In this document: one piece after another, positions 55,978-64,000 of the stretch
How the letters are laid out: the number at the start of each line of letters is the position of its first letter
Position numbering within the stretch: position 1 is the stretch's first letter
Assembly: GCA_963788145.1 (NCBI GenBank)
Contig: CAWBFQ010000003.1
Span: forward strand, 62,001 to 126,000
Origin: UTCFX2 sp963788145
Lineage (GTDB): Bacteria; Chloroflexota; Anaerolineae; Anaerolineales; UBA4823
DNA length: 64,000 nt
Reading direction: 5' to 3'
Notes under the pieces: generated by a model
What the model was told of the DNA's origin: nothing
Database searches by the model: none
The model's input: only the letters and a program-made list of their open reading frames with translations
Program-made: the position numbers and the translations under genes

Positions 55978-57867
55978 TTATTTTTGGCGAACTGGGATGG
56001 TAACGCTGAAGATCACCCGGTAAGCTCTTCCCTCGCGGCGGGTGATATTCGTCGGCTCTGAGCTTACTTGGATTTCGCCCCCATGCGCTCGCACGATCGC
56101 CTGGGCTTCCCACAACCCGAGGCCTGAGCCGCGCACTCGTCCAGCGCGCAATACGGATGTCCCGCGTGTTCCTAGCTTAAAGACTTCTTGGATTTCATCC
56201 TGGCGAATTTCCGTACCAATATCATCTACCTCGATTGTAACAGTAGACTGATCGATGTTGCCATGCAGGTTGATTCGTGACCGGATATAGATTTTTGTGT
56301 TCGTGTATGAGTACTTAAGAGCATTATCGATCAGATTCGCCAGCGCAATCGTAAGACGGGCAATGTCGACGTTCGCTTCTGGCAGCATCTCGATGCTGTT
56401 GTCTATGATCACATCTTTGCCGATGTCCCTGGCGCTGTCCGCAAATCCCGTTGCGCAGTTTTGAACCAATACGGAGAGCGGATAGCTTTGGAAATGGCAG
56501 TCTCCTGGTTGAACAGAAAGGACATGACCGGCCAGCGTTTCTTGAGCGCTGTTTGATAAATTAATGACCATATCTTCAGCCTGCCTGAGATACTTCTCGG
56601 TACTTAGAACATCTAATCCCCCCGATTTATGAACCAATAACATCATCGCCCGGCCAATCTGGTTATTGATTGGCGTGAGGGCTGTTTTGAACTGATGAGT
56701 GAGCAGTTGAGCAGTGCTCTTCCAGCGCTTTCGTTCGTCCTCCAGGTAGAGTACTTCTAGGCCATTCAAAGCATAAAGACCGATGGTATTACCCAATTCA
56801 ATCAGGAAACGCCGTTCAGCTTGCAGATCAAGCTTTTCTGCAAAAGGTCCAAATACCAATACACCCCGGTAGCGGTCGCCCAGGCTGCTGGGAACGATAC
56901 AGGCGGCGCGCATGAAGACGCTGCTTTGATCGCCTCGGATGCCTCGTTCCTTGGCAGAATGGAGCAATTCTTCCATGTTCGCCTGGTGCAGCGCGGACGT
57001 AAATGTAGGAAACCCGGCTTTTTTCCAGTTGAAATGGGGTGTTTTATCCGTTAATGGGAGCGCGATCCCCGCCTTGGCCTGCAGACGCAGAACCAAATCG
57101 TGTTCCTGGTCGTTGCCAAAGAATGCCATAAACTCGCAACGGCAAAAACTGCGAATTTTTTCCAAGATAGATTGTAATGAATGCTGCAATGATTCCCGGC
57201 TTAACGGGTTTGCCTCGAGTGTTATTTGTCGCAACTCATCCAGAAATTGCTCCTCCCATTCTCTTTTCTTCCTTTCGTACTCTGCTTCAGCTATCCTCTG
57301 GACGTGTTTTGCTTCGCGCGCCAAACGCTTTGCTGCATCGGCGGGCAGAACCGGTAGTTGATCTGCCAGTTGTAACAGTTCGTCGGCGAAAGAATCTGGA
57401 AATTTTTCTTCAGGGTCCGAACCTGTTTGCTGGAGCGCCTGGATAATTGCCTCCTTACCATTTTCCGGCTGGTATTGGCCAGAATAGGCGACCGCCAAAG
57501 GATGGTCATGGATGCAGATGAGATGGGTCATGTCAATTAACCCCCGATGGCAATAAAATTCTCGAAATACTTCTCCGGTCTGGTAATATTGGTCTATTGA
57601 TCTAGACGCCTCTCGAATATCGCAATCTTTGCATAATTCATCTCGGCGTCTATCCGCGCGATAACGGCGACAGAATTCTTCATAGCGCTCTTTTTCGTTG
57701 AATGACTCGATGCGCTTGAAATTATTGGTAGCAGGATCATAATCCATCACCGTCAATGGTCGTTTGAGGCGTTCACTGCACCCAGATTGGATAACAGCCA
57801 GTGTCTCAGGATCGATAATGTCACTGATCCGGGAAGGGATGAACGGCCAGCGATCCTTCTTGAACAT
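55978..57867 (-). CDS. PocR-GAF sensor histidine kinase
   Basis: Cytoplasmic kinase of 629 residues. The N-terminal PocR-type ligand domain (about 10-150) has its Cys set in FCRRYR, LCKDCDIREA and YCHRGL plus HPLAVAYSGQYQP. A coiled coil follows (about 175-215), then a GAF domain (215-365) and a His segment LLTHQFKTALTPINNQIG with the phospho-His. The HATPase domain has N box LANLIDNALKYSY, DDIGTEI and G2 GSGLGLWEAQAIV. PocR domains are thought to sense small hydrocarbon-type ligands. AAGGAG is six bases before the ATG. It heads the signalling operon. Confidence 0.88.
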   Translation of the reverse strand: MFKKDRWPFIPSRISDIIDPETLAVIQSGCSERLKRPLTVMDYDPATNNFKRIESFNEKERYEEFCRRYRADRRRDELCKDCDIREASRSIDQYYQTGEVFREFYCHRGLIDMTHLICIHDHPLAVAYSGQYQPENGKEAIIQALQQTGSDPEEKFPDSFADELLQLADQLPVLPADAAKRLAREAKHVQRIAEAEYERKKREWEEQFLDELRQITLEANPLSRESLQHSLQSILEKIRSFCRCEFMAFFGNDQEHDLVLRLQAKAGIALPLTDKTPHFNWKKAGFPTFTSALHQANMEELLHSAKERGIRGDQSSVFMRAACIVPSSLGDRYRGVLVFGPFAEKLDLQAERRFLIELGNTIGLYALNGLEVLYLEDERKRWKSTAQLLTHQFKTALTPINNQIGRAMMLLVHKSGGLDVLSTEKYLRQAEDMVINLSNSAQETLAGHVLSVQPGDCHFQSYPLSVLVQNCATGFADSARDIGKDVIIDNSIEMLPEANVDIARLTIALANLIDNALKYSYTNTKIYIRSRINLHGNIDQSTVTIEVDDIGTEIRQDEIQEVFKLGTRGTSVLRAGRVRGSGLGLWEAQAIVRAHGGEIQVSSEPTNITRREGRAYRVIFSVTIPVRQK

Positions 57868-58036
57868 ATGTGCTCCTTCTGAGCCAAATGTGCTCGAAGT
57901 AGATGTTTCTGTTTAAGTGATTCTATCAAGCAAACAGAAGAACAACCTGTCAGGAGAACATCATTCTTCTACCAATTTCCTGGCAATTCTATCAAACCTC
58001 TTTTACTCATAACCGACCGGCGCATTGCTGCCGCCA
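57868..58036. other. gap between diguanylate cyclase and signalling operon
   Basis: About 170 bp without a gene, the likely site of the promoter for the minus-strand signalling operon. AT-rich patches occur but no convincing -35/-10 pair was identified. Confidence 0.35.
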
Positions 58037-61000
58037 TCAAGCGATCGAAATCCGGTTTCGGCCTAGTTTCTTCAATTCGTGCAACGATCTCCCTGCCCGG
58101 TCCAGCAAGCTTTCCAGATCGCTCAAATCCGCTGTTTTCTGAGCCACACCAATGCTCACAGTGATGCCGGCTTTTCCATACTCGGTGGTCACTTGGATCA
58201 TTTCGATCCCGCTGCGCAGGCGCTCGGCCACTTCAGCGGCCTCGAAAAGCTCGGTTTCCGGCAGCAGGATCACAAATTCCTCCCCTCCATAACGCCCAAC
58301 CAGATCCATCAGGCGTGATTTCGAGCGCATACAATCCGCCACCAGCCGCAGGACCGCGTCTCCAACCCGATAGCTGTAGAGATCGTTAAAACGTTTGAAG
58401 TGATCGATATCGATAAAGAACGCGGTCAGCGCACGATTCGAGCGGTTTGCCCGCTCCCATTCATGCCGACCCATTTCAAAGAATCCGCGCCGATTATATA
58501 AACCAGTCAGTTCATCCACAATCGCCAATTGCTGAGTCTCGCTGTACAGCAAGGCGTTTTCAATTGCCACACTTGCCTGGGTCGCCAAACTATGGGCCAG
58601 TTTCAGTTCCTCTTTATTAAAGAATTGCCGACCGACATCTCGGCACAACATCACAATCCCAAACGCCTTTCCTGCACGGCTGCCAGCTAATGGGAGGACC
58701 AACAGCGCTGCAGCCTGGCATTGCTCCAGCAATTTTTTCTCTTCAGGAGTGATTGCTGGCGCTTCACTGGATAAAACCAGCGGCGCCCGGTTTATGAGCA
58801 CATTTTCGAGAGTCGGATAGTCGCTCAGGAGAAGAATCTCTGCGAAAGTATCGGTTGGGGAATGGGAGGTTTCGTTCCGCTGACCGAAGCAGGTCGCCAC
58901 TTGGTCGCTGGCGGGATGCCACTGCATCACCATGCATCGGTTTAATACCAGCGCGTGGATCATATGGTGAACAATGGCTTGGTAAATGGCTTCGAGATTA
59001 AGCCCGGACGCGAAATCGCTTGCAGCCGACAGCAGCAACCGCTCGATTTCAACTCTGCGTTGCAACTCCTCGAAAATGCGAGCGTTTTCAATTGCCACTA
59101 CGATCTGGTTCGCAAATGTGATTAACAGTGACTTATCCATCTCTGTCAACGGGCGCTGTGAAGAGGATTCAACGTTCAGCGTGCCTAAGACCTGTTCGCC
59201 TTTGAGCAGCGGCACACAAATCTCACTTTCGATCCCGTCGGCGGCGCAAAGAAAATCTGAGTCTTTACTTACATCCTGAACAAATTGGGTCTGGCGGGTT
59301 CGGACGGCGCGCCCCGATATCCCTGTAGCGATCGGGACGGATGAATAGACCCTTTCTTGTGGATAGGCTATCTGCGCGCCCAAAAATAATTGATCTCCAT
59401 GTAGTAGGTAGATGCTCACCAGTTGATATCCAAATGTATGGTGGAGCACAGCGACCACGGTTTGGAAGATCTGGTTCAGATCTAACGTTGATAAAACGGC
59501 TTGAGACACCGACTGCAGCGCGCTCAATTGGTCTGCCCGTTGGTTTTCCGTCTCGAATAACTGCATTCTGGCCAGCGCCAGCGCAATCTGCCCGGCAGCC
59601 AGTTGGGCAAGCGCCATATCGTCCTCGTTAAATCGATGATGCTCGCTGAAAGAGATCAGCGCAGCGCCAAGTTTGCGCCCGCTGGTGATTAATGGGATCG
59701 CCAGCATCGAGCGGGTTGGGAGAAGAGCAGCGATCCTTTGGCTTATATAAGGCGAGTTGATGACATCTTCTACTGCCAGTGCTTGTCTTGTCTCCAGCAC
59801 AGATTTTGTCAGCGTCTGCTCGCCAGGCTCTGGAAGCAGCGATAGATAGACGGGACGCATGCTTCCGGATGCAGTGCTGGGGATGGCTCGTTGGTGTTCT
59901 TCGTCCCATAAGGTCAGGTACGCTCCTTCTGCTCCGAACAGTTCCCCCAATTTATCCGCCAACATCTGCAGCAGCTGTTCCAGATTGGACGCGGACAGGG
60001 CGGCGGTAGTGATCTCCAGCAACAGTTCCATATGGCGACGGTGCTGATATTCTGCGTCCAGCAATTTGCGCTCATGAGTGATGTCGTAGAGCAGAACCAC
60101 TCGGCCTTGCAGCAACCCCAGACTATCTCGCAGGGGAGAAATGCTCAGGTCGTAGATCCGCCCTTCATCGCCTTCGCCCAATTCGATTTGACTATGTGTC
60201 TCCAGCGTTTGTTCAAATGGGCGTCTGGTTTCCTCAATGTTCAGCAGGTCAAAAATATTCTGCCCGATGATTTCCTGGCCTTGTTGGAACCAGCGCTTCG
60301 CCAGCGGATTGAGATCAATCAATCGGTTCTGCATGTCCAGAACCAGGATTCCGGCTCCGATATGATTGAATAACACATCCCGCGCCAATGGAGACAAGTC
60401 CAGGATGTGGAAGCGAAAGATACCCCACCAGATCAAAACGCCGCTCAATGTAAATCCAATCGGCGTCAGGTCCAGCCCTGGCCAGGGGTCCCGGTTGAAG
60501 ATATATAGAACGTTTCCAAACCAGGGCAGAGTTGCGGCAGCAACCAGCGCGCTAACCTGGCGCCGATACAACCCGTGCGATCCGATAGCAAACTGGATCA
60601 ACAAAACCGATCCGCTCAGCATTAAAAGATAGACATAGGCTGTGTGGATCCAGAAAACTGGACCGTGACCATATAGGATGGGTGCGCCAGGAGCAGTTGA
60701 AACCGGCGTAAAGGAATTCCAAACTAGAAAATGCCAGTCATTGCTGGCGGTGAAAATTAGGGCCGCCAGTGGGATCGTCCATAACCCGATCAACCGGGAT
60801 CGCGTGATCCAGCTCTCCCTTTGACTGTAACACAAGGCGAAGAGTAACCATAATGGCCCCAGGCTGACGATCCCGATGTAAGAGATTTTTGACCAGGTAA
60901 TTTTTTCTACCAGGGTGGTTGAGCCCAACTCAAAAGCAGCCGCCAGGGCGTAGAAAGCCACAGCAGTCATTAAGAGCATAAAGTAGTAACCGCTGGTGGT

Positions 61001-61099
61001 CGAACGCTGCCGCCAGGCAAACGCAGCAATCAGCGCGCAAATCATCATTGCGCAGATCATTATCACCATTCCAATTACTAGCGTCTCGTTTGAGGTCAT
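58037..61099 (-). CDS. membrane 7TM-PAS-GAF diguanylate cyclase
   Basis: A 1020-residue sensor cyclase. The N-terminal histidine-kinase-type 7TM region covers about 1-230 (VIMICAMMICALIAAFAW, WSKISYIGIVSLGPLWLLFA, TPIGFTLSGVLIWWGIF). A PAS domain follows (GILVLDMQNRLIDLNPLAKR), then three GAF domains (about 350-860) and a GGDEF domain with FFIDIDHFKRFND and GRYGGEEF, the active-site form. RLMD five residues before it is an intact product-inhibition site. It should make c-di-GMP. The ribosome-binding site is weak. It may be co-regulated with the signalling operon downstream. Confidence 0.9.
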   Translation of the reverse strand: MTSNETLVIGMVIMICAMMICALIAAFAWRQRSTTSGYYFMLLMTAVAFYALAAAFELGSTTLVEKITWSKISYIGIVSLGPLWLLFALCYSQRESWITRSRLIGLWTIPLAALIFTASNDWHFLVWNSFTPVSTAPGAPILYGHGPVFWIHTAYVYLLMLSGSVLLIQFAIGSHGLYRRQVSALVAAATLPWFGNVLYIFNRDPWPGLDLTPIGFTLSGVLIWWGIFRFHILDLSPLARDVLFNHIGAGILVLDMQNRLIDLNPLAKRWFQQGQEIIGQNIFDLLNIEETRRPFEQTLETHSQIELGEGDEGRIYDLSISPLRDSLGLLQGRVVLLYDITHERKLLDAEYQHRRHMELLLEITTAALSASNLEQLLQMLADKLGELFGAEGAYLTLWDEEHQRAIPSTASGSMRPVYLSLLPEPGEQTLTKSVLETRQALAVEDVINSPYISQRIAALLPTRSMLAIPLITSGRKLGAALISFSEHHRFNEDDMALAQLAAGQIALALARMQLFETENQRADQLSALQSVSQAVLSTLDLNQIFQTVVAVLHHTFGYQLVSIYLLHGDQLFLGAQIAYPQERVYSSVPIATGISGRAVRTRQTQFVQDVSKDSDFLCAADGIESEICVPLLKGEQVLGTLNVESSSQRPLTEMDKSLLITFANQIVVAIENARIFEELQRRVEIERLLLSAASDFASGLNLEAIYQAIVHHMIHALVLNRCMVMQWHPASDQVATCFGQRNETSHSPTDTFAEILLLSDYPTLENVLINRAPLVLSSEAPAITPEEKKLLEQCQAAALLVLPLAGSRAGKAFGIVMLCRDVGRQFFNKEELKLAHSLATQASVAIENALLYSETQQLAIVDELTGLYNRRGFFEMGRHEWERANRSNRALTAFFIDIDHFKRFNDLYSYRVGDAVLRLVADCMRSKSRLMDLVGRYGGEEFVILLPETELFEAAEVAERLRSGIEMIQVTTEYGKAGITVSIGVAQKTADLSDLESLLDRAGRSLHELKKLGRNRISIA

Positions 61100-61553
61100 C
61101 GGTGGATTTCCGGAATAAATGCGCCTTAATCTGGTTTGGCTGACTTCCTATTCTAACATTAATCAAATTGAACAGGTTCACTACAACTTAAATCGATAAG
61201 ACAATCTAAAATTAATGGATGTCATTGCGGTATGCATTGGATCATGGACACATGTCACTGCTTGCAGAAACCGGTCAGCATTGGGTGGAATTATAATTGG
61301 CCATTCTCTTTTCTTAACAGCCTGTTGTGCGAAGCAATCCCGACAGTTTTCCGTCGCCTGGTTCTGGATAGGCTGCATCTAGACGCGATCAATCATGACT
61401 AGTAGAGTAGATTAACAACCCTAATTCAAATCTGCGTCTGCGAATTGATATGCAAAAAATTCTATTCCTGTGGATAGAAATAGATGTATACTTATTAGGT
61501 AACGGCTCGTTGAGCGGCAATTCAACCTTTTATCAAGATGAGGAGAAACGCCC
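61100..61553. other. intergenic region between divergent genes
   Basis: About 450 bp between the minus-strand cyclase and the plus-strand zinc-finger gene. No RNA gene or repeat recognised. The last 110 bp are AT-rich (TATTCCTG...TAGATGTATACTTATTAGG) and end in GAGGAG, so the promoter of the small gene probably lies near 61440-61500. Confidence 0.4.
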
Positions 61554-61808
61554 ATGGTCATGCCCGTGATCCAATACGCCCCCGAAGAATGCGCCTGGTG
61601 TAAGGGGGAGGGTAAGTTCGGCGAATACCACGACATGTGCCTGGTTTGCGGTGGACAGGGTAGCGTGATGGTGGCTCAACCTGCCCGTAAGTGCCCGCAT
61701 TGCGCTGGCAGCGGAGTGATGGTGGCAGGAGAATTCGAAGATCGCTGTAAAGTATGCAGCGGGAGTGGTTGGTCACACGTTTTCAAGTCTGGCTCAAGCT
61801 CGCACTGA
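61554..61808 (+). CDS. mini zinc-finger protein with four DnaJ-type repeats
   Basis: An 84-residue protein made almost entirely of four CxxCxGxG repeats (CAWCKGEG, CLVCGGQG, CPHCAGSG, CKVCSGSG), the arrangement of the DnaJ cysteine-rich domain that binds two Zn ions. No J-domain or C-terminal substrate domain is present. Such stand-alone domains may act in protein folding or redox chemistry; the role here is unknown. GAGGAGAAACGCCC precedes ATG 61554. The 3' end overlaps the end of the opposite xanthine-dehydrogenase gene by 26 bp. Confidence 0.85.
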   Translation: MVMPVIQYAPEECAWCKGEGKFGEYHDMCLVCGGQGSVMVAQPARKCPHCAGSGVMVAGEFEDRCKVCSGSGWSHVFKSGSSSH

Positions 61809-63999
61809 TCGCCCCTAATACCCGCTCCGGTGAAGCTGGCAGCCTGCGCACTCGTGTCCCAATTGCTCGCCCAACCGCATTCAAGACCGCCGGCGCAGTT
61901 GGCATAATGGCGGCTTCTCCCAGCCCTTTGGCGCCGAAAGGTCCGTGATAGCTGGGCGCTTCCACCAGAATCACCTCCAGCCTGGGGAGCGAATCCACCA
62001 TCGGGAGGATATAGGTCGAGAAACCGGTCGAGAGCCCCGGCGTGATCTCTTCGATCAGCGCGGTGCCAATCCCCATCAGAATAGCGCCCTGGATTTGCCC
62101 AACCGCATCGATCGGGTTAATCGCCTTGCCGACATCGTGGACAGCAATCACGCGGGTTACCCGCGTCGCTCCGGTTTCCATGTCGACGATCACCTGGGCT
62201 GCCTGGGCGCCGGTGACGAACAAAGGTAGGTACTCTGGGCGGCTCTCCTGTGGAAATTGCGGGCTGAGATCGAACACTCCCATCATCCGGCGAGATTTTC
62301 CCAGCCGCTCGAATTCCTGCGCCACTTCCTCCAATCCCACCTGGCGCTGCGGATCGCTGAGAGCGCTCAGTCGGTCATCTTCCAACAGCAGATCGGCTGG
62401 ATCGTTGTCCAACAACTCTGCTCCCACTGCCAGGATTTCGCTCTTCAAATTCTCCATCGCCTGCCTCACCGAGCCGCCAATGAAATAGGTCGCCCGCGAT
62501 GCGCCCTGGATGCCGCTATCCGGCGTCAAGGCGGTGTCGGCGTTCACCAGTTCTACCTGAATGCGGTCTACGCCCAGGACCTGCGCGGCGATCTGCACCA
62601 TGGCCGTTTTGCTGCCCTGACCATAATCCGGCGCGGAGCAATAGAGGATAAAATGACCATCCTGAGCCAGTTCAGCCCAGGTCTCTACCCGCAATGAGCC
62701 CGATTTGCCGAAGCGGTACCACATCCCGGAAAATCCCACTCCCATTCTTTGAGATCGGTTTTCCCACCCCGATTTTCCCGCCTTGCCGTTGAATGTCTGC
62801 ATCTCGGTCAATAGCTCATGATAACCGGGCCGGATGGCCTCCAGAACTTCCCGATAGGCCAGCAATTCACCCAGTGGGTAGCCGAGGAAAGAAATCTGGT
62901 CTTGCTTCAGGCAATTTTTCAGGCGCAATTCGAGCGGGTCGATCTGTAACTGCTCGGCCACCTCATCCAGGCTGCACTCGACAAGGAAGGCGCTTTGCGG
63001 CGAGCCGAAGCCGCGAAATTGGCCGCATTTAGGGGCGTTGGTATACACCGTCTGGGCAGCTACATCCACGGCTTGCCAGAAATAAGCGCCGCCGCTGGCG
63101 GTCACGGCATAATTCGAAATCCAGTAACCGGCGCTGTCATACCCGCCGGTATTGGTTTCGATCCTGGCCTGGATGCCGGTCAGGCGGCCATCGGCTTTTG
63201 CACCGATCTTGAAACGCCCGTGATAAGGGTGACGTTTAGGGGTTGCTTCGAACACCTCCTGGCGGTTATAAACCAGGCTGACCGGTTGGCGCAAGATGAA
63301 AGCCATCAACCCGGCTGCCACCAGCGGCCAGGGATCCTGGCGGCTGCCGAATGATCCACCGGTCGGCGGCATGATCACGCGGGTCTGGGCAGGCGAGATC
63401 GCCAGCGTCTGGGCAATATAATCCATTTGCCAGTGCGGCTCGTGCGTGCCGGCCACCACCGTCACCCGCCCGGCTTCGTCGATATAACCCAATGCAGATT
63501 CGGGTTCAAGAGCGGCATGCTCTTGCAAAGCGGTCTGGTATTCGGTTTCAAGGAGCAAATCAGAGGAGGAAAAAGCGGCTTTCAGATCGCCGTGCGCCAC
63601 GCTGAAACGGCTGAGCACATTGCCAGCCGGGTAAAGCTGCGGCGCGTCCTCCTCCAAAGCTGTTGCGGAGTCGAAAAAGTGCACCAAGACCTCGTATTCG
63701 GCCTGGATGGCTTGAGCCGCCTGGCGGGCCTGAGCCTGGCTTGCGGCGATCACCAGGGCGATCGGGGCGCCTTTTTGGCGCAGGGTCTCACCTATCGGGG
63801 TCAAAACCGGTTCGTCCCGGCTGTAACCATCCAGCCCATTCAACCCGGGGATATCTGCTGCGGTCAAGATGCGCAATATCCCGGGCATCTCGGCCGCTTT
63901 TTGGACATCCAGCCCTATCAGCCGGGCGTGATGGTGCGGGCTGCGCAGCACCGCCGCGTGCAGCATCCCCTCCATCTGGATATCGCCTACGTAACGGGT
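61783..63999 (-). CDS. xanthine-dehydrogenase-family molybdopterin subunit, N-terminus outside window
   Basis: C-terminal 738 residues of a molybdenum hydroxylase large subunit (XdhA/CoxL family). The frame enters the window at the right edge reading TRYVGDIQMEGMLHAAVLRS, which is the first domain. Later motifs are THEPHWQMDYIAQTLA, TGGSFGSRQDPWP (cofactor loop), GQFRGFGSPQSAFLVE, QGSKTAMVQIAAQ and, near the C-terminus, FGAKGLGEAAIMPTAPAV with the catalytic Glu. The substrate is unknown; the FRGFGSPQ form differs from CO dehydrogenase. FAD and iron-sulfur subunits may lie outside the window. Confidence 0.9.
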   Translation of the reverse strand, partial: TRYVGDIQMEGMLHAAVLRSPHHHARLIGLDVQKAAEMPGILRILTAADIPGLNGLDGYSRDEPVLTPIGETLRQKGAPIALVIAASQAQARQAAQAIQAEYEVLVHFFDSATALEEDAPQLYPAGNVLSRFSVAHGDLKAAFSSSDLLLETEYQTALQEHAALEPESALGYIDEAGRVTVVAGTHEPHWQMDYIAQTLAISPAQTRVIMPPTGGSFGSRQDPWPLVAAGLMAFILRQPVSLVYNRQEVFEATPKRHPYHGRFKIGAKADGRLTGIQARIETNTGGYDSAGYWISNYAVTASGGAYFWQAVDVAAQTVYTNAPKCGQFRGFGSPQSAFLVECSLDEVAEQLQIDPLELRLKNCLKQDQISFLGYPLGELLAYREVLEAIRPGYHELLTEMQTFNGKAGKSGWENRSQRMGVGFSGMWYRFGKSGSLRVETWAELAQDGHFILYCSAPDYGQGSKTAMVQIAAQVLGVDRIQVELVNADTALTPDSGIQGASRATYFIGGSVRQAMENLKSEILAVGAELLDNDPADLLLEDDRLSALSDPQRQVGLEEVAQEFERLGKSRRMMGVFDLSPQFPQESRPEYLPLFVTGAQAAQVIVDMETGATRVTRVIAVHDVGKAINPIDAVGQIQGAILMGIGTALIEEITPGLSTGFSTYILPMVDSLPRLEVILVEAPSYHGPFGAKGLGEAAIMPTAPAVLNAVGRAIGTRVRRLPASPERVLGAISASLSQT

Positions 64000-64000
64000 C

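Overview
The window reads as a chromosomal piece of an anaerobic or facultative, fermentative bacterium, most plausibly a member of the Chloroflexota (Anaerolineae-like). Reasons: lipoproteins with a Cys followed by long Ala/Pro/Thr linkers, META/PKD lipoproteins, a DUF6325-SHOCT pair, many GAF-rich sensor kinases including a PocR-type sensor, and several sugar ABC importers with Gfo/Idh/MocA and TIM-barrel enzymes. This taxonomic call is inference; no rRNA gene is present.

Layout. 1-1740 is a gene-poor, decayed strip with a broken gene, a degenerate tRNA-Val(UAC) 3' part followed by a terminator, and short direct repeats. 1792-10416 holds a YihY membrane protein, a glutaminase and a peptide/amino-acid salvage set (MFS exporter, M20 dipeptidase, PepA, AbgT-family transporter). 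10854-15850 is a maltose-type sugar ABC importer followed by a conserved protein of unknown function and a GmhA-like SIS isomerase. 15919-18147 holds small membrane/stress-type proteins. 18236-23271 encodes two large surface proteins built from META and PKD domains.

23368-45734 is a large sugar-catabolic locus. A ribose-type ABC importer operon (minus strand) carries a substrate-binding protein that is internally duplicated. It is divergent from a GntR regulator, with two consensus promoters and palindromic operators between them. The plus-strand operon (GntR, TIM-barrel isomerase, Gfo/Idh/MocA, DeoC, ROK kinase, HAD phosphatase, conserved unknown, PfkB kinase) runs head-on into a minus-strand operon with a second set of the same families (Gfo, DeoC, Gfo, TIM barrel, ROK, TIM barrel). 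Their stop codons abut.

46417-57867 is a tight minus-strand operon of signalling genes: PocR-GAF histidine kinase, stand-alone receiver, giant multi-GAF histidine kinase, a receiver fused to an APH-like kinase, a three-helix membrane protein and a P-loop ATPase with an OmpR-type winged helix. It is the best candidate for an undescribed system. A 7TM-PAS-GAF-GGDEF cyclase lies upstream, then a mini DnaJ-zinc-finger protein and the C-terminal part of a xanthine-dehydrogenase-family subunit at the right edge.

Caution: about twenty genes between 12 kb and 55 kb are split by single-base frameshifts, often in homopolymers, and one is split by an in-frame stop. In one case an internal duplicate proves a single extra T. 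Uncorrected sequencing indels are the likeliest cause, so I annotate these genes across the breaks. All family names are from motif recognition by eye; no database search was possible.
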